A stretch of 64,000 nucleotides of DNA from an uncultured Flavobacteriaceae bacterium (GCA_943789305.1 CALSTP010000001.1:782178-846177); one strand, 5' to 3'; positions 1 to 9,650 are shown, numbered from the stretch's first letter. Made by a program: numbers and translations. The notes: a model not told the origin generated them from the sequence alone.

Positions 1-36
1 TTTAAGTTCATGTTATTTTTGGGTTGATATTCTATT

Positions 37-504
37 TCATTTTTTTAGTCTCATTTTTAATAAATCGGGTTTAAATCCAATTTTCTGATAAGCCTTTAGT
101 GCGCTTTCATTTTCTGCATAAACTTCCAATTGAATTTCTACTATTTTTTTTTCTTTTGCCCATTTCAAAAGTTCATTGATTATCATACCATTGATTCCTT
201 TTCCACGTTGCTCGTGTACTACATACATGAACCCCAAATAAGCAAATTGCTCTGGAGTTTTAAATGGTTCAGAATCTTTGATTATCGCATATCCAGATCC
301 TATGGGTTTACCTTCCGAGGTGGCTACTAAAATCTGTACATCTGATCTTTTGATATAGTTTTCAAGATCATAATACACAATTGGGTCTTGTTTTAGATTT
401 TTTGCAAAAGAACGCTCATAACGAATTACTTCTTGTTCAAATTCTTTCAAGATTTTAAGATCTTCTGGGATAGCTACTCTTATTTTTATGTTGGATTGTG
501 ACAT
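37..504 (-). CDS. GNAT family N-acetyltransferase
   Basis: A 155-residue protein with the GNAT fold. The acetyl-CoA pyrophosphate loop is visible as Q-R-G-K-G at residues 99-103, following a beta strand (YLGFMYV). The C-terminal strand and helix carry the usual N-x-x-A-x-x-x-Y and G-F signature around residues 132-144. It should transfer an acetyl group from acetyl-CoA to an amine, but the acceptor cannot be read from the sequence. It stands alone next to a decayed region. The first ATG gives a normal N-terminus for the family. The family call is secure and the substrate is unknown. Confidence 0.85.
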   Translation of the reverse strand: MSQSNIKIRVAIPEDLKILKEFEQEVIRYERSFAKNLKQDPIVYYDLENYIKRSDVQILVATSEGKPIGSGYAIIKDSEPFKTPEQFAYLGFMYVVHEQRGKGINGMIINELLKWAKEKKIVEIQLEVYAENESALKAYQKIGFKPDLLKMRLKK

Positions 505-641
505 ATATTTTTTTGGTAACCTGTGGGAGAGTATTTCTTTTATACTTTGTAAGCACTGGTTTTATTTTTTTCTTTGACTGTTCCAAATCTAAAGAATATT
601 TGCTTTAATTTCTTTATACTGAATTTTACATTTGTCATTTC

Positions 642-994
642 TCAATTTTCAAAACTCATAACACATGTACTTAATTCTTTTGATATCGAACACAACATTG
701 GTGCACGAAGTTTGAAATTAATATGTTTCTCTACCTTAAAAGGAATGAAAATGGAATCTCTGTTTACTCCATCTTTACGTCCTTTTTTGTATAGCATATT
801 GGTTCTATTGCTCTAGGAAGCTGTGATGAAACCACTAATTTAATAAATGTATCGACATCCTCCAATTTGTCTACATAGTATATTAAGACGACATAATTTT
901 TTGTAGCCGTTTCAATTCCTAAATCTATTGTATTGGGTAAATTAAAGATTTCGATATGTTTAAATTTATCGAGTTTGAGCTTGTGAGTTTCCAT
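642..994 (-). pseudogene. Frameshifted hypothetical gene (two overlapping frames)
   Basis: Two minus-strand reading frames overlap. The first runs 994-764 and begins METHKLKLDKFKHIE. The second runs 797-642 and ends in SFEN. Joined near position 797 they give one plausible protein of about 117 residues, with a continuous charged and hydrophobic pattern across the junction (PRAIEP then MLYKKGRKDG). This suggests one gene broken by a one-base change, although two overlapping small genes cannot be excluded. No family is recognised. It lies beside other decayed sequence. Confidence 0.4.
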
Positions 995-999
995 AAATT

Positions 1000-1740
1000 T
1001 CTTCTTGGTTTACCCATCAAAAGTCCGATTGGCGCGTTTAAGGGTTAGTATATTAAAAGTAGGCGGTTACGAAGCACCAAACTTTCGGTTAAGCACAAAG
1101 TCTGATACGAGCCAAAACCTACGATTTTATTGCTATTTCGCCTATTTTTTATATACATTGTTACCTGCTGGCTTTATTTTTTCGTACGTCTTTCAGTGTT
1201 GGCAAAGACATACTCTTTTGCAATTTTTGGCTTTAGCGTTGGCTGGTGCGAATTGCAAATGTGTATGGCTTTATGCTCTGGCATCTATCTCTGTCATAAT
1301 TGTCCTGTGAAAAGATAGATATTCTTTTCTCTTTTCATTTAATATATTTTCTTCAAGTCTATAATTTTTCCAAAATTCTTTCACATCTTCTGCAATTCGT
1401 TTTGAGAAAATCATTGTTCCATCATCTGTAAATGAAATGTATTTAAGGTCAAATAAAGAATCAATTGTTCTGCTTAACAACAAACCGTTGTTTGGGTCAT
1501 AAGCTGGTGGGGAAGGGCAAGCTCTTTTGGTTTTTTAGCGTTGGCTTTGGTGTCGGCAAAAAACATCCAATCGAAATTCTTTTGCTGGGAAATACCATGA
1601 TCGGATTGTTTGACTCCATCTCGCTCCCTTTTGCGACTTTACAAGTGCAATCAATTCTCGATCTTAAGCAAAATTTGCTTTTACAATGGGTTCATGTCGA
1701 TGCGTGTCGGGTATAAGCCGTAGGTTTTTCATGACAGTAG
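1000..1740. other. Decayed cassette-like accessory region
   Basis: No intact gene is supported here. Two segments, about 1217-1243 and 1526-1548, share an imperfect repeat: CTCTTTTG, a T-rich stretch, then TAGCGTTGGCT. A ten-base element AAAACCTACG near 1110 recurs in inverted orientation near 1721. Short GTTAAGC/GCTTAAC words occur near 1086 and 1472. A fragment of an HNH endonuclease gene lies between the two repeats. The pattern resembles debris of gene cassettes. Base composition is visibly less A+T-rich than in neighbouring intergenic sequence. No recombination site can be proven by eye. Confidence 0.35.
1271..1498 (-). pseudogene. 3' remnant of an HNH endonuclease gene
   Basis: The frame reads [17 protein letters not shown] and then YISFTDDG and S-K-R. 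This is the conserved C-terminal part of HNH_2-type endonucleases, which have NGLLLS, LFD, ISF-x-DDG. The tail [10 protein letters not shown] is also typical. Upstream of the Asp the frame continues into proline-rich nonsense and the cassette-like sequence, so the catalytic His-Asn-His region is missing. No valid start codon lies near. It is a truncated, presumably dead copy of a nuclease often found in defence or mobile islands. Confidence 0.55.
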
Positions 1741-1784
1741 AACAGATTAGGGGACTGTAACTACCTCAAATATAGTAAAAAAAC

Positions 1785-1807
1785 AAAGCCCTCAACAAGA
1801 GGGCTTT
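1785..1807 (-). terminator. Intrinsic terminator of lpd
   Basis: A perfect nine-base stem, AAAGCCCTC and GAGGGCTTT, encloses a five-base loop. On the minus strand it is followed by GTTTTTTTAC. It lies 25 bases past the lpd stop codon. Confidence 0.85.
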
Positions 1808-1832
1808 AATTTCAATATGTGAACTTGTTTAC

Positions 1833-3221
1833 TTACAAGTGGATCACTTCATCATAGGCATCAGCCACAGCCTCCATCATGGCTTCGCTCATGGTGGGGT
1901 GGGGGTGAACGGCCTTGAGGACTTCGTTTCCGGTAGTTTCGAGTTTACGTCCCAAAACAGCTTCGGCGATCATGTCGGTAACACCGGCTCCAATCATGTG
2001 ACAGCCCAACCACTCTCCGTATTTGGCATCGAAGATTACTTTCACAAAACCTTCGGAAGTACCGCTGGCTTGTGCTTTTCCGGATGCAGAGAAGGGAAAT
2101 TTTCCAACTTTGATGTCGTAGCCTTGTTCTTTTGCTTGAGCCTCGGTTAGACCAACAGAAGCAATTTCGGGATAGCAGTACGTACATCCGGGGATGTTCC
2201 CATAATCAAGAGGTTCCACACTGTGTCCTGCAATTTTTTCTACACAAAGTATTCCTTCAGCAGAGGCAACGTGCGCAAGAGCCTGTCCTGAAGTAACGTC
2301 TCCAATGGCATAGTAGCCCGGAAGATTGGTTTGATAGAAGTCATTAACTAAAATTTTATCTCGATCCACAGCAATCCCAACCTCTTGTAGACCGATGTTT
2401 TCAATATTGGTTTTGATTCCAACAGCAGATAAAACGATATCAGCCTTGAGTGTTTCTTCACCCTTGGCAGTTTTTACAGTTGCTGTAACTCCTTTTCCTT
2501 TGGTATCCACATGGGTAACTTCGGCTTGAGTCATAATGTTGATTCCTGCTTTTTTGAAGGACCGCTCCAGTTGTTTGGATATTTCTTCGTCTTCAACAGG
2601 AACAATGCGGTTTTGGAATTCAACTACGGTCACCTCAGTACCCATAGCATTGTAAAAATGCGCAAATTCAATTCCAATGGCACCAGAACCAACAACGATA
2701 AGCTTTTTCGGCTGTTTAGGTAGGGTCATAGCCTCTCGATACCCAATAACCTTTTTACCGTCTTGTGGGAGGCTAGGAAGCTCTCTAGAGCGTGCTCCAG
2801 TAGCAATAATGATGTTGTTGGCTTGATAAGTAGTAGTTTTATCATCTAGGGCAACACTCACTTGTTTTTTTGGGAGAATTTTGCCAAAACCATTTAAAAC
2901 GTCAATTTTGTTTTTTTTCATTAGAAACTGAACGCCTTTGCTCATACCTGCAGCTACGTTACGACTGCGGTTGATTACCGCATCAAAGTCTTTGTCGTAG
3001 TCTGTTACCTTGAGTCCATAATCAGATGCGTGTTTAAGGTAGTCAAAAACTTGTGCAGACTTGAGAAGCGCTTTGGTTGGAATACACCCCCAATTGAGAC
3101 AAACTCCTCCAAGGCTTTCTTTTTCAATGACCGCAGTTTTCAATCCCAGTTGTGAGGCACGGATTGCGGTTACGTATCCTCCAGGACCACTCCCTAAAAC
3201 AATTACATCATATGTTGTCAT
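1833..3221 (-). CDS. lpd: Dihydrolipoyl dehydrogenase (E3)
   Basis: A 462-residue flavoprotein that reoxidises dihydrolipoamide with NAD+ for 2-oxo acid dehydrogenase complexes and the glycine cleavage system. The FAD dinucleotide loop is GSGPGG near the N-terminus. The redox disulphide C41-LNWG-C46 is present. The NAD loop is GSGAIGIEFA, and the C-terminal interface has the catalytic H-P-H-P-T-M-SE motif. The start is placed at MTTYDVIV; an in-frame ATG eight codons upstream would add MHHQNIEL, which is not family-like. The gcvT gene elsewhere in the window encodes a partner pathway. It has its own terminator and a -7 element upstream. Confidence 0.95.
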   Translation of the reverse strand: MTTYDVIVLGSGPGGYVTAIRASQLGLKTAVIEKESLGGVCLNWGCIPTKALLKSAQVFDYLKHASDYGLKVTDYDKDFDAVINRSRNVAAGMSKGVQFLMKKNKIDVLNGFGKILPKKQVSVALDDKTTTYQANNIIIATGARSRELPSLPQDGKKVIGYREAMTLPKQPKKLIVVGSGAIGIEFAHFYNAMGTEVTVVEFQNRIVPVEDEEISKQLERSFKKAGINIMTQAEVTHVDTKGKGVTATVKTAKGEETLKADIVLSAVGIKTNIENIGLQEVGIAVDRDKILVNDFYQTNLPGYYAIGDVTSGQALAHVASAEGILCVEKIAGHSVEPLDYGNIPGCTYCYPEIASVGLTEAQAKEQGYDIKVGKFPFSASGKAQASGTSEGFVKVIFDAKYGEWLGCHMIGAGVTDMIAEAVLGRKLETTGNEVLKAVHPHPTMSEAMMEAVADAYDEVIHL

Positions 3222-3242
3222 AAGTTCAATATTTTGATGGTG

Positions 3243-3250
3243 CAAAAATA
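3243..3250 (-). promoter_or_regulatory. Probable -7 element for lpd
   Basis: TATTTTTG on the minus strand matches the Bacteroidota TAnnTTTG element, 21 bases upstream of the chosen lpd start. No clear TTG is seen at the -33 position. Confidence 0.45.
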
Positions 3251-3278
3251 CAAAAAAACAAGGGGAAGAAAAAAACCC

Positions 3279-3686
3279 CTAAACCTCCTTTTTTGGTTCA
3301 AAACGGATGCTAGCCGAATTCACACAGTAACGTTTTCCCGAAACCGTGGGTCCATCATCAAAAACATGACCCTGATGTCCGCCACAGTTCGAACAAATGA
3401 TTTCTACGCGCAGCATTCCTAGGCTGGTGTCTTTCCGATATTCAATAGCACCTTTAATACTCTGATCGTAACTGGGCCATCCACAGCCGCTGTCAAATTT
3501 GGAATCACTGCTGTAAAGCGGTTGATTACAGCCCCTGCAATTATAGGTGCCAGCTCTGTAATGTGTGTTGTATTGTCCGCTGTGGGGATATTCGGTTCCT
3601 TGCTGGCGAAGTATTCGGTATTCTTCATCTGACAGGAGTTTTCGCCATTCCTCATCAGACTTTTGGAAAGGATAATTTTTATTCAT
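3279..3686 (-). CDS. msrB: Peptide-methionine (R)-S-oxide reductase MsrB, cytoplasmic
   Basis: A 135-residue MsrB that reduces methionine-R-sulfoxide in proteins. Two CxxC zinc motifs (CRGC and CSNC), the GGHQGHVFDDGP box and the catalytic cysteine in KRYCVNSAS are present. It has no signal peptide, so the product is cytoplasmic. The start MNKNYPF overlaps the end of the upstream msrB paralogue by 8 bases, which indicates translational coupling; a longer reading from 3818 is only the paralogue in another frame. Together the pair would repair oxidised methionine in the cytoplasm and the envelope. Confidence 0.93.
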   Translation of the reverse strand: MNKNYPFQKSDEEWRKLLSDEEYRILRQQGTEYPHSGQYNTHYRAGTYNCRGCNQPLYSSDSKFDSGCGWPSYDQSIKGAIEYRKDTSLGMLRVEIICSNCGGHQGHVFDDGPTVSGKRYCVNSASIRFEPKKEV

Positions 3687-4164
3687 TAGTTTCGGGAATA
3701 AAAGAGAGTGCTGCTGAGTTGATGCAGTGGCGCTTTCCAGTAGTATCTCGTGGACCATCGTTGAACATATGCCCCAAATGACCTCCGCATTTATAACATT
3801 TGAGTTCGGTTCGGGCATATCCCAATTTGTAATCTACATCATACTCAATGTTTTTATCCTCCCCTCGATCAAAAGAAGGCCAACCACTTCCAGAATCGTA
3901 TTTGTATTGGGATTGATACAAAGGGGTAGCGCATGCAGCACATTGATAAACCCCTTTTTCATAAAATTTATCGTATTGACCCGAAAAAGCACGTTCTGTT
4001 CCTGCCTGACGTAATACATAAAATGCCATTTTTGAAAGCTCGGCTTCCCATTCAGATTCTGTTTTTTCAAAAAGATATTTAGTTTTTTTTGTAGGTTCTT
4101 TTCTGGAGCTTTGACAACTCAATAAAAGAGGGAAGAGTAATAAAAAAAATAAGGGTTTTTTCAT
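3679..4164 (-). CDS. msrB: MsrB-type methionine sulfoxide reductase, predicted lipoprotein
   Basis: 161 residues. The N-terminus MKKPLFFLLLFPLLLSC is a lipoprotein signal peptide with lipobox LLSC, so the enzyme should sit on a membrane facing the periplasm. The mature part carries CAAC and CYKC zinc motifs, GGHLGHMFNDGP and the catalytic cysteine in KRHCINSAAL. It is first of a two-gene operon with the cytoplasmic paralogue. Envelope MsrB enzymes repair periplasmic proteins, and the electron donor is not visible here. Confidence 0.92.
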   Translation of the reverse strand: MKKPLFFLLLFPLLLSCQSSRKEPTKKTKYLFEKTESEWEAELSKMAFYVLRQAGTERAFSGQYDKFYEKGVYQCAACATPLYQSQYKYDSGSGWPSFDRGEDKNIEYDVDYKLGYARTELKCYKCGGHLGHMFNDGPRDTTGKRHCINSAALSFIPETNE

Positions 4165-4182
4165 ATTTTTTTGGAGTTTTTA

Positions 4183-4190
4183 CAAAGATA
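4183..4190 (-). promoter_or_regulatory. Probable -7 element for the msrB pair
   Basis: TATCTTTG on the minus strand fits TAnnTTTG, 18 bases before the start of the lipoprotein msrB. The -33 region is not convincing. Confidence 0.45.
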
Positions 4191-4494
4191 CAAATCTTTT
4201 GAATGCATTTTTAAAACTGAGGTTTTTGATGCCTCTAACTAAAATTTAAAGAAAAATAAAACTTAAAGAGTGACTTTAATCATAAACATTAAAAGTATAA
4301 AATAAAATAAAATCATAAGTTAATATAATTGTATATAAAACATTGATTAAAAATATTTTAAATAAAAGTATAAATATTATTTATATTAAGATTTACACCA
4401 ATTAAATCATCTTTTGATTTGAATTTTTAAAAAGAAAAATTAATTTTTGCTTCAACTGAGGTTAATACCTTATATTGAACTTTTAAACTATATT
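4191..4494. other. A+T-rich intergenic region
   Basis: About 300 bases between divergent msrB and MFS genes. It is very A+T-rich, with many short AATAAA and TATAAA words. No gene, RNA or clear repeat is seen. Confidence 0.5.
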
Positions 4495-5817
4495 ATGTTA
4501 AAACCAAAAGTAGCGTTAGTAAAAGGAAGCAAAAAATTAATTAATGCTTGGGCTTTTTATGATTGGGCAAACTCAGTTTATCCTTTGGTAATTTCATCAG
4601 CTATTTTTCCGATCTACTATGGGATGATTTTTGCCGAAAACAATCAGATTGATTTTTTTGGCTATTCAGTAAAAAACACAGCGATGATAAGTTTTGTTAC
4701 TGCAATTGCTTTTATTGTAGTAGCATTGATATCCCCTATACTTTCTGGAATAGCTGATTATATTGGTAACAAGAAAAAGTTTATGAAATTTTTTGTGTTC
4801 ATGGGCTCACTTTCTTGTATAGGTTTATTTTGGTTTGATTTGAGTACCATTTATTTGGGTTTTCTTTTTTACTTTCTTGCAATGATTGGACTTTGGTCCA
4901 GTTTGGTTTTTTACAATTCTTACTTACCGGATATTGCCTTTGAAGATCAACAGGATCGTGCCTCTGCAAAGGGTTATTCTTTGGGATATATTGGTAGTGT
5001 TATTCTTTTGATTTTCAATTTAACCATGATTATGCAGCCTCAGTGGTATGGTATTCAAGGCACAGAGAGTGAAGCAGCTATGCTTGCGATGAAGTATTCC
5101 TTTGTTTCTGTGGGTGTTTGGTGGGCTTTTTTTAGTCTTTTTTCTTTTTACTATCTACCAAGAGGTAACAAAGGTCAAAAGATTACTCAAGACATTTTAT
5201 GGAACGGATACAAAGAGTTGATGTTGGTTTGGAATCAATTGTCTATGAATTTTCGATTGAAACGGTATTTAGCTGCCTTTTTTGTATACAGTACTTCATT
5301 ACAGACGGTTATGTTGGTTGCTGCTTATTTTGGAGAGGAAGAGATTAAATGGGGATCTGATTCAGATAAAACTATTGGTTTGATTGTAAGTATTCTACTG
5401 ATTCAATTGGTAGCCATAGTAGGTGCAATCCTTACTGCTCGTTGTTCAGAGATATTTGGGAACCTTAAGACCTTATTTGTGATCAACTTGATTTGGGGGG
5501 CTATTTGTGTTTATGCCTTTTTTATTGAAACTCCTAATCAATTTTATATGGTTGCTGGTTTTGTGGGTATGGTTATGGGTGGATTACAGTCTTTATCTCG
5601 ATCTACATACTCAAAATTCATTCCCGAAACTGACGATACCACTTCTTATTTTAGTTTTTATGGAGTAACCGAAAAAATTGCTATCGTTATTGGGATGGTA
5701 CTTTTTGGAGTTTTAGATCAGGTTACCGGAAGCATGCGTACCTCCATTTTATTTTTCTTTGTATTCTTTGTTTTAGGCGCGTTTATGCTTCTTCGGGTTC
5801 CCAAAAAAGTATATTAA
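4495..5817 (+). CDS. MFS transporter, UMF1/Atg22-like family
   Basis: A 440-residue polytopic inner-membrane protein. Around twelve hydrophobic segments alternate with short loops. The N-terminal signature AFYDWANS just before the first helix is diagnostic of the UMF1 (unknown major facilitator 1)/Atg22-like branch. A typical MFS loop, LSGIADYIGNKKK, follows helix 2. The start MLKPKVAL is preferred because the extra 16 residues available upstream (MLQLRLIPYIE) are not family-like. The substrate is unknown; relatives export small molecules such as amino acids. It is convergent with the DUF2807 pseudogene. Confidence 0.85.
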   Translation: MLKPKVALVKGSKKLINAWAFYDWANSVYPLVISSAIFPIYYGMIFAENNQIDFFGYSVKNTAMISFVTAIAFIVVALISPILSGIADYIGNKKKFMKFFVFMGSLSCIGLFWFDLSTIYLGFLFYFLAMIGLWSSLVFYNSYLPDIAFEDQQDRASAKGYSLGYIGSVILLIFNLTMIMQPQWYGIQGTESEAAMLAMKYSFVSVGVWWAFFSLFSFYYLPRGNKGQKITQDILWNGYKELMLVWNQLSMNFRLKRYLAAFFVYSTSLQTVMLVAAYFGEEEIKWGSDSDKTIGLIVSILLIQLVAIVGAILTARCSEIFGNLKTLFVINLIWGAICVYAFFIETPNQFYMVAGFVGMVMGGLQSLSRSTYSKFIPETDDTTSYFSFYGVTEKIAIVIGMVLFGVLDQVTGSMRTSILFFFVFFVLGAFMLLRVPKKVY

Positions 5818-6247
5818 TGGTTTTTAATTTCTCTAACTTTACCAGAACCAATAACTTTACTTTCTACTCTTGTTGAGGGTTTCCCTTCATAACGAATACT
5901 TCCAGAGCCAGTAACTTGTGCTTTTAATCTGTCGGAAAAATTCACAATTAAACGACCAGAGCCAGTCAAAGAAAAATCCCCTTCATTCACTTTCATTGTT
6001 CGAGCTCGAATGGATCCCGAGCCTGCTAGTTTTGCATCAAAACCCTTACTGATTCTTGAAGTTCAATTCGTCCAGACCCCGCTAAACTAGCAGAAACTTC
6101 TTCATCTTTTAAATTCAAGCATAGTTTACCTGAACCTGCCATTTTGGTTTTGATTTTATCGGTTCGAATAGGTTCATCCGAACAGACATTACCTGAGCCC
6201 GCTAATGCCAACATCTAGAATGCTTTCAGTGGAACTTCAACCGAAAT
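5814..6247 (-). pseudogene. Decayed DUF2807 (GIN domain) gene
   Basis: Translation shows repeated GSG-containing beta-helix repeats (LAGSGNV, MAGSGKL, LAGSGRI, LAGSGSI, LTGSGRL, VTGSGSI, VIGSGK), typical of the DUF2807 head domain found in secreted Bacteroidota proteins. Two lesions are visible. There is an in-frame TAG in PLKAF*MLALAGSG at about 6215. A one-base frameshift near 6050 moves the frame from RIELQE to SKGFDAKLAGSGSIRA. The N-terminal half and the signal peptide are also missing. The gene is dead unless the sequence contains errors. Confidence 0.75.
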
Positions 6248-6437
6248 GGCTTTGTGATTTGAAGGTTTCAAATAATAGTTTTTTTTTATTTGTTACACTT
6301 TTAAAAATTATTTTAATGTTTCTTCATGTTGGCATAACTCTTGAGTTTATAATAATGATTTTGATTTTTAGAGGCATGGGAGTTAAGATTAACTTCTACC
6401 TCATGATTGAATGACACAATGACGTATAAAAAATATT

Positions 6438-8885
6438 ATGGCCAAACCAATCTTTTCAAATTTAGACAATCTGTCACTCCAAGACATTGAATCAGAAGCA
6501 GAGTTGATTCCTTTATTGACTCCGGAAGATGAAGAAGCTCTTGAAAAAGAGGACCTTCCAAATGAAGTCCCAATTTTACCGTTGAGAAATACTGTACTTT
6601 TTCCGGGTGTTGTTATTCCAATTACGGTTGGGAGAGATAAATCGATTCAGTTGATTAAGGACGCAAACAAAGGTTCAAAAGTTATTGGTGTGGTTGCTCA
6701 AAAGGATCAAGCTATCGAAAATCCAGGTTTCGAAGATATTTACACCTTAGGGACTGTTGCTCGAATTTTGCGTGTTTTAAAAATGCCTGATGGGAATACC
6801 ACAATAATTATTCAGGGTAAAAAACGTTTTGAAATTGAAAAAATAATATCCGATGCCCCTTATTTAAAAGCTTCAACTCGTTCGGTTGATGACGAAAGGG
6901 CTTCAGATGATTCAGAATTTAAGGCTGTTGCAGAATCCATAAAAGAGCTTTCTCTTCAAATCATTCAGGAAAATCCAAATTTACCTTCAGAAGCTTCCTT
7001 TGCAATTAAAAATATTCAAAGCTATTCTTTTTTGATCAATTTTGTTTCGTCAAATATGAACCTCTCTGTCAATAAAAAACAAAAGATTCTCTCATTAAAG
7101 AAAATAAAAGAACGTGCTTTGTTGTGTTTGAAATACATGAATGTTGAGTTCAAGAAGCTCGAGCTAAAGAACGATATTCAATCTCGAGTTCGTCACGATT
7201 TGGATCAACAACAAAGGGAATATTATCTTCAGCAACAAATCAAGACCATTCAAGAAGAGTTGGGAGGTATTTCATATGAAGAAGAAATTGAAGAAATGAA
7301 AGCCCGAGCCAAAACTAAGGTTTGGACTAAAGAGGTTGGTGCTCATTTTGAAAAAGAGTTGATGAAAATGCAACGAATGAATCCTCAGGTAGCTGAATAT
7401 TCTGTTCAGCGCAATTATCTGGATCTTTTTTTAGATCTTCCTTGGAATCACTTTTCAACTGATAAATTTGATTTAAAGAAAGCCCAAAAAGTATTGGATA
7501 GGGATCATTTTGGCCTAGAAGAAGTCAAGAAACGTATCATTGAATACTTAGCCGTTCTGAAATTAAGAAACGATATGAAATCTCCTATTTTGTGTTTGTA
7601 TGGCCCTCCAGGGGTCGGAAAAACCTCCTTGGGGAAATCCATTGCTGAGGCTTTGGGAAGATCTTGTGTACGTGTTTCTTTAGGAGGATTGAGAGATGAA
7701 GCTGAAATTCGCGGACATCGAAAAACATATATTGGAGCCTTACCAGGACGAATCATTCAAAGTCTAAAAAAAGCGGGAACTTCAAACCCAGTTTTTGTAC
7801 TTGATGAAATTGATAAACTTGGAAGTAGTGCTCAAGGAGACCCTTCTTCGGCCATGCTCGAAGTTTTGGATCCTGAACAGAACAATGAATTTTATGATAA
7901 TTTTTTAGAATTGGGTTATGATCTCTCCAAAGTGATGTTTATAGCCACGGCAAATAACATAGGAAATATTCATCCCGCTCTTAGAGATCGAATGGAAATC
8001 ATCAATGTTAGTGGGTATACCATCGAAGAAAAAGTTGTTATTGGAAAACAACATTTGCTTCCAAAACAATTAATCGAACACGGTTTAGATAAAAAAACCA
8101 TACAACTCAGGAAGACTGTTATGGAGCGTATTGTTGAATTGTACACCCGTGAATCGGGAGTTCGTGGTCTCGACAAACAAATTGCTAAGGTTACCCGATA
8201 TGCTGCTAAATCCATTGCTATGGAAGAAGAATATGCAATAAAACCTGAATCATCAGATTTGACTGAGATATTGGGCCCTCCAAAAGTCACACGAGATTTG
8301 TATGAAAACAATGAGGTTGCAGGAGTTGTAATTGGATTGGCATGGACTTCAGTTGGAGGGGATATTTTGTTCATAGAGTCTGCTCTTTCTCCGGGGAAAG
8401 GGATTTTAAATATTACTGGAAACCTCGGTAAGATTATGAAAGAATCCTTCACAATTGCAATGGAATACATAAAAGCCAATGCAAAACGACTAGGGCTTGA
8501 TGACTTCAAGTTTGATAAGTACAACATTCATATTCACGTTCCTGAGGGTGCTACTCCAAAAGACGGACCTAGTGCTGGAATAACGATACTTACTTCATTG
8601 GTTTCTTTATTAACTCAAAAACGTGTAAAAAAGAATTTGTCAATGACGGGTGAAATTACTTTGAGAGGAAAAGTACTTCCTGTTGGAGGAATTAAAGAAA
8701 AGATTTTAGCTGCAAAACGATCAAAAATTAAAGAAATCATTTTGTGTGATAGCAACCGAAAGGATATTGAGGAAATTAAACCTACCTATTTGAAAGGATT
8801 AACTTTCCATTTTGTCAAAGAAATGGAAGAAGTTTTAGCTTTGGCCTTAACAGACCAAAAAGCTAAAAATGCTAAAAGCCTGTAA
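6438..8885 (+). CDS. lon: ATP-dependent protease Lon
   Basis: 815 residues, the normal Lon length. The N-terminal substrate-binding domain ([14 protein letters not shown]) is followed by a coiled region and the AAA+ module, with Walker [10 protein letters not shown] near residue 389 and Walker B VFVLDEID. The C-terminal peptidase has the Ser in PKDGPSAG near residue 711 and the catalytic Lys in [10 protein letters not shown] near 754. It degrades misfolded and regulatory proteins in the cytoplasm. It is followed after 9 bases by the NRDE gene, so the two may be cotranscribed. Confidence 0.97.
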   Translation: MAKPIFSNLDNLSLQDIESEAELIPLLTPEDEEALEKEDLPNEVPILPLRNTVLFPGVVIPITVGRDKSIQLIKDANKGSKVIGVVAQKDQAIENPGFEDIYTLGTVARILRVLKMPDGNTTIIIQGKKRFEIEKIISDAPYLKASTRSVDDERASDDSEFKAVAESIKELSLQIIQENPNLPSEASFAIKNIQSYSFLINFVSSNMNLSVNKKQKILSLKKIKERALLCLKYMNVEFKKLELKNDIQSRVRHDLDQQQREYYLQQQIKTIQEELGGISYEEEIEEMKARAKTKVWTKEVGAHFEKELMKMQRMNPQVAEYSVQRNYLDLFLDLPWNHFSTDKFDLKKAQKVLDRDHFGLEEVKKRIIEYLAVLKLRNDMKSPILCLYGPPGVGKTSLGKSIAEALGRSCVRVSLGGLRDEAEIRGHRKTYIGALPGRIIQSLKKAGTSNPVFVLDEIDKLGSSAQGDPSSAMLEVLDPEQNNEFYDNFLELGYDLSKVMFIATANNIGNIHPALRDRMEIINVSGYTIEEKVVIGKQHLLPKQLIEHGLDKKTIQLRKTVMERIVELYTRESGVRGLDKQIAKVTRYAAKSIAMEEEYAIKPESSDLTEILGPPKVTRDLYENNEVAGVVIGLAWTSVGGDILFIESALSPGKGILNITGNLGKIMKESFTIAMEYIKANAKRLGLDDFKFDKYNIHIHVPEGATPKDGPSAGITILTSLVSLLTQKRVKKNLSMTGEITLRGKVLPVGGIKEKILAAKRSKIKEIILCDSNRKDIEEIKPTYLKGLTFHFVKEMEEVLALALTDQKAKNAKSL

Positions 8886-8894
8886 CCACCTCCT

Positions 8895-9617
8895 ATGTGC
8901 ACAGTGAGTTTTATTCCGCTAACCAGTGATGGTTTTGTTTTTACCTCTAACCGAGATGAAAACCCCAAAAGGGCAGCTAATGCAATGCAGGAGCTTAGTA
9001 TAGTAGAGAAGTCACTCTATTTTCCTCAAGACACTCATGCAAATGGTAGCTGGTTTGTTTTTTCTAATACGAATCAGTTTGTTTGTATTCTGAATGGTGC
9101 ATTCAATCCACATATTCCTAAAGAAGGATACAAAATGAGTCGCGGGAAAATGGCGCTTGATTTTTTTAAATACAAAGACTACAAGAGTTTTATTAATGGT
9201 TTCGAATTTGAAGGGATGGAACCTTTTACCTTTATTATTTTTGATCAAGGTGTTTTGGTAGAATTGCGTTGGGATGAAATCAAACTTCACATAAAAGAAT
9301 TATCTGACTCAGAAGTTCACCTTTGGTCTTCTAGCACTTTATATCCATCTTCTTGGCAAGTTGAACGTAAAGAATGCCTAAGAAAATGGTTGTCCAATGG
9401 GCTTCGAACACAAGAAGATATAATAAATTTTCACAAAAAAGAATTCCCTTTCAATCGTGAAGCCTTGGTTGAAATATACGGCGATCAAGTTCCCAAAGAA
9501 TTGCCCGTTCAAACTTTAAGTGTTTCTTCTATCAAAGGAAGTCAAGCTGTGTTTGATTTTCATTACAAACGAGTTAATAGTCCCATTAATTTTAAAAAGT
9601 CAATTCAAGTAGAATAA
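8895..9617 (+). CDS. NRDE (TANGO2-like) family protein
   Basis: 240 residues starting M-C-T-V-S-F, with the name-giving N-R-D-E motif in TSNRDENPKR around residues 20-23. These proteins are related to Ntn hydrolases, and the Cys at position 2 would become the N-terminal nucleophile after methionine removal. Their biochemical role is not settled; the eukaryotic homologue TANGO2 has been linked to haem and lipid handling. It has no signal peptide. It sits between lon and cmk on the same strand. The family call is firm and the function unknown. Confidence 0.85.
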   Translation: MCTVSFIPLTSDGFVFTSNRDENPKRAANAMQELSIVEKSLYFPQDTHANGSWFVFSNTNQFVCILNGAFNPHIPKEGYKMSRGKMALDFFKYKDYKSFINGFEFEGMEPFTFIIFDQGVLVELRWDEIKLHIKELSDSEVHLWSSSTLYPSSWQVERKECLRKWLSNGLRTQEDIINFHKKEFPFNREALVEIYGDQVPKELPVQTLSVSSIKGSQAVFDFHYKRVNSPINFKKSIQVE

Positions 9618-9650
9618 GTTTAGCAACATTCTCTTTCTTATCTTTACCCT

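Noticed and set aside
1005..1716. Plus-strand open frames of 60-100 codons in the cassette-like region
   Set aside because: Their translations are Cys/Phe/Leu-rich without any protein-like pattern, and the opposite strand carries the HNH fragment.
3419..4070. Alternative frames over the msrB pair
   Set aside because: They are shadows of two clearly identified MsrB genes and show no family features.
5814..6247. Two separate small GSG-repeat proteins
   Set aside because: Both halves belong to one DUF2807 repeat domain with the expected spacing, so a broken single gene explains them better than two genes.
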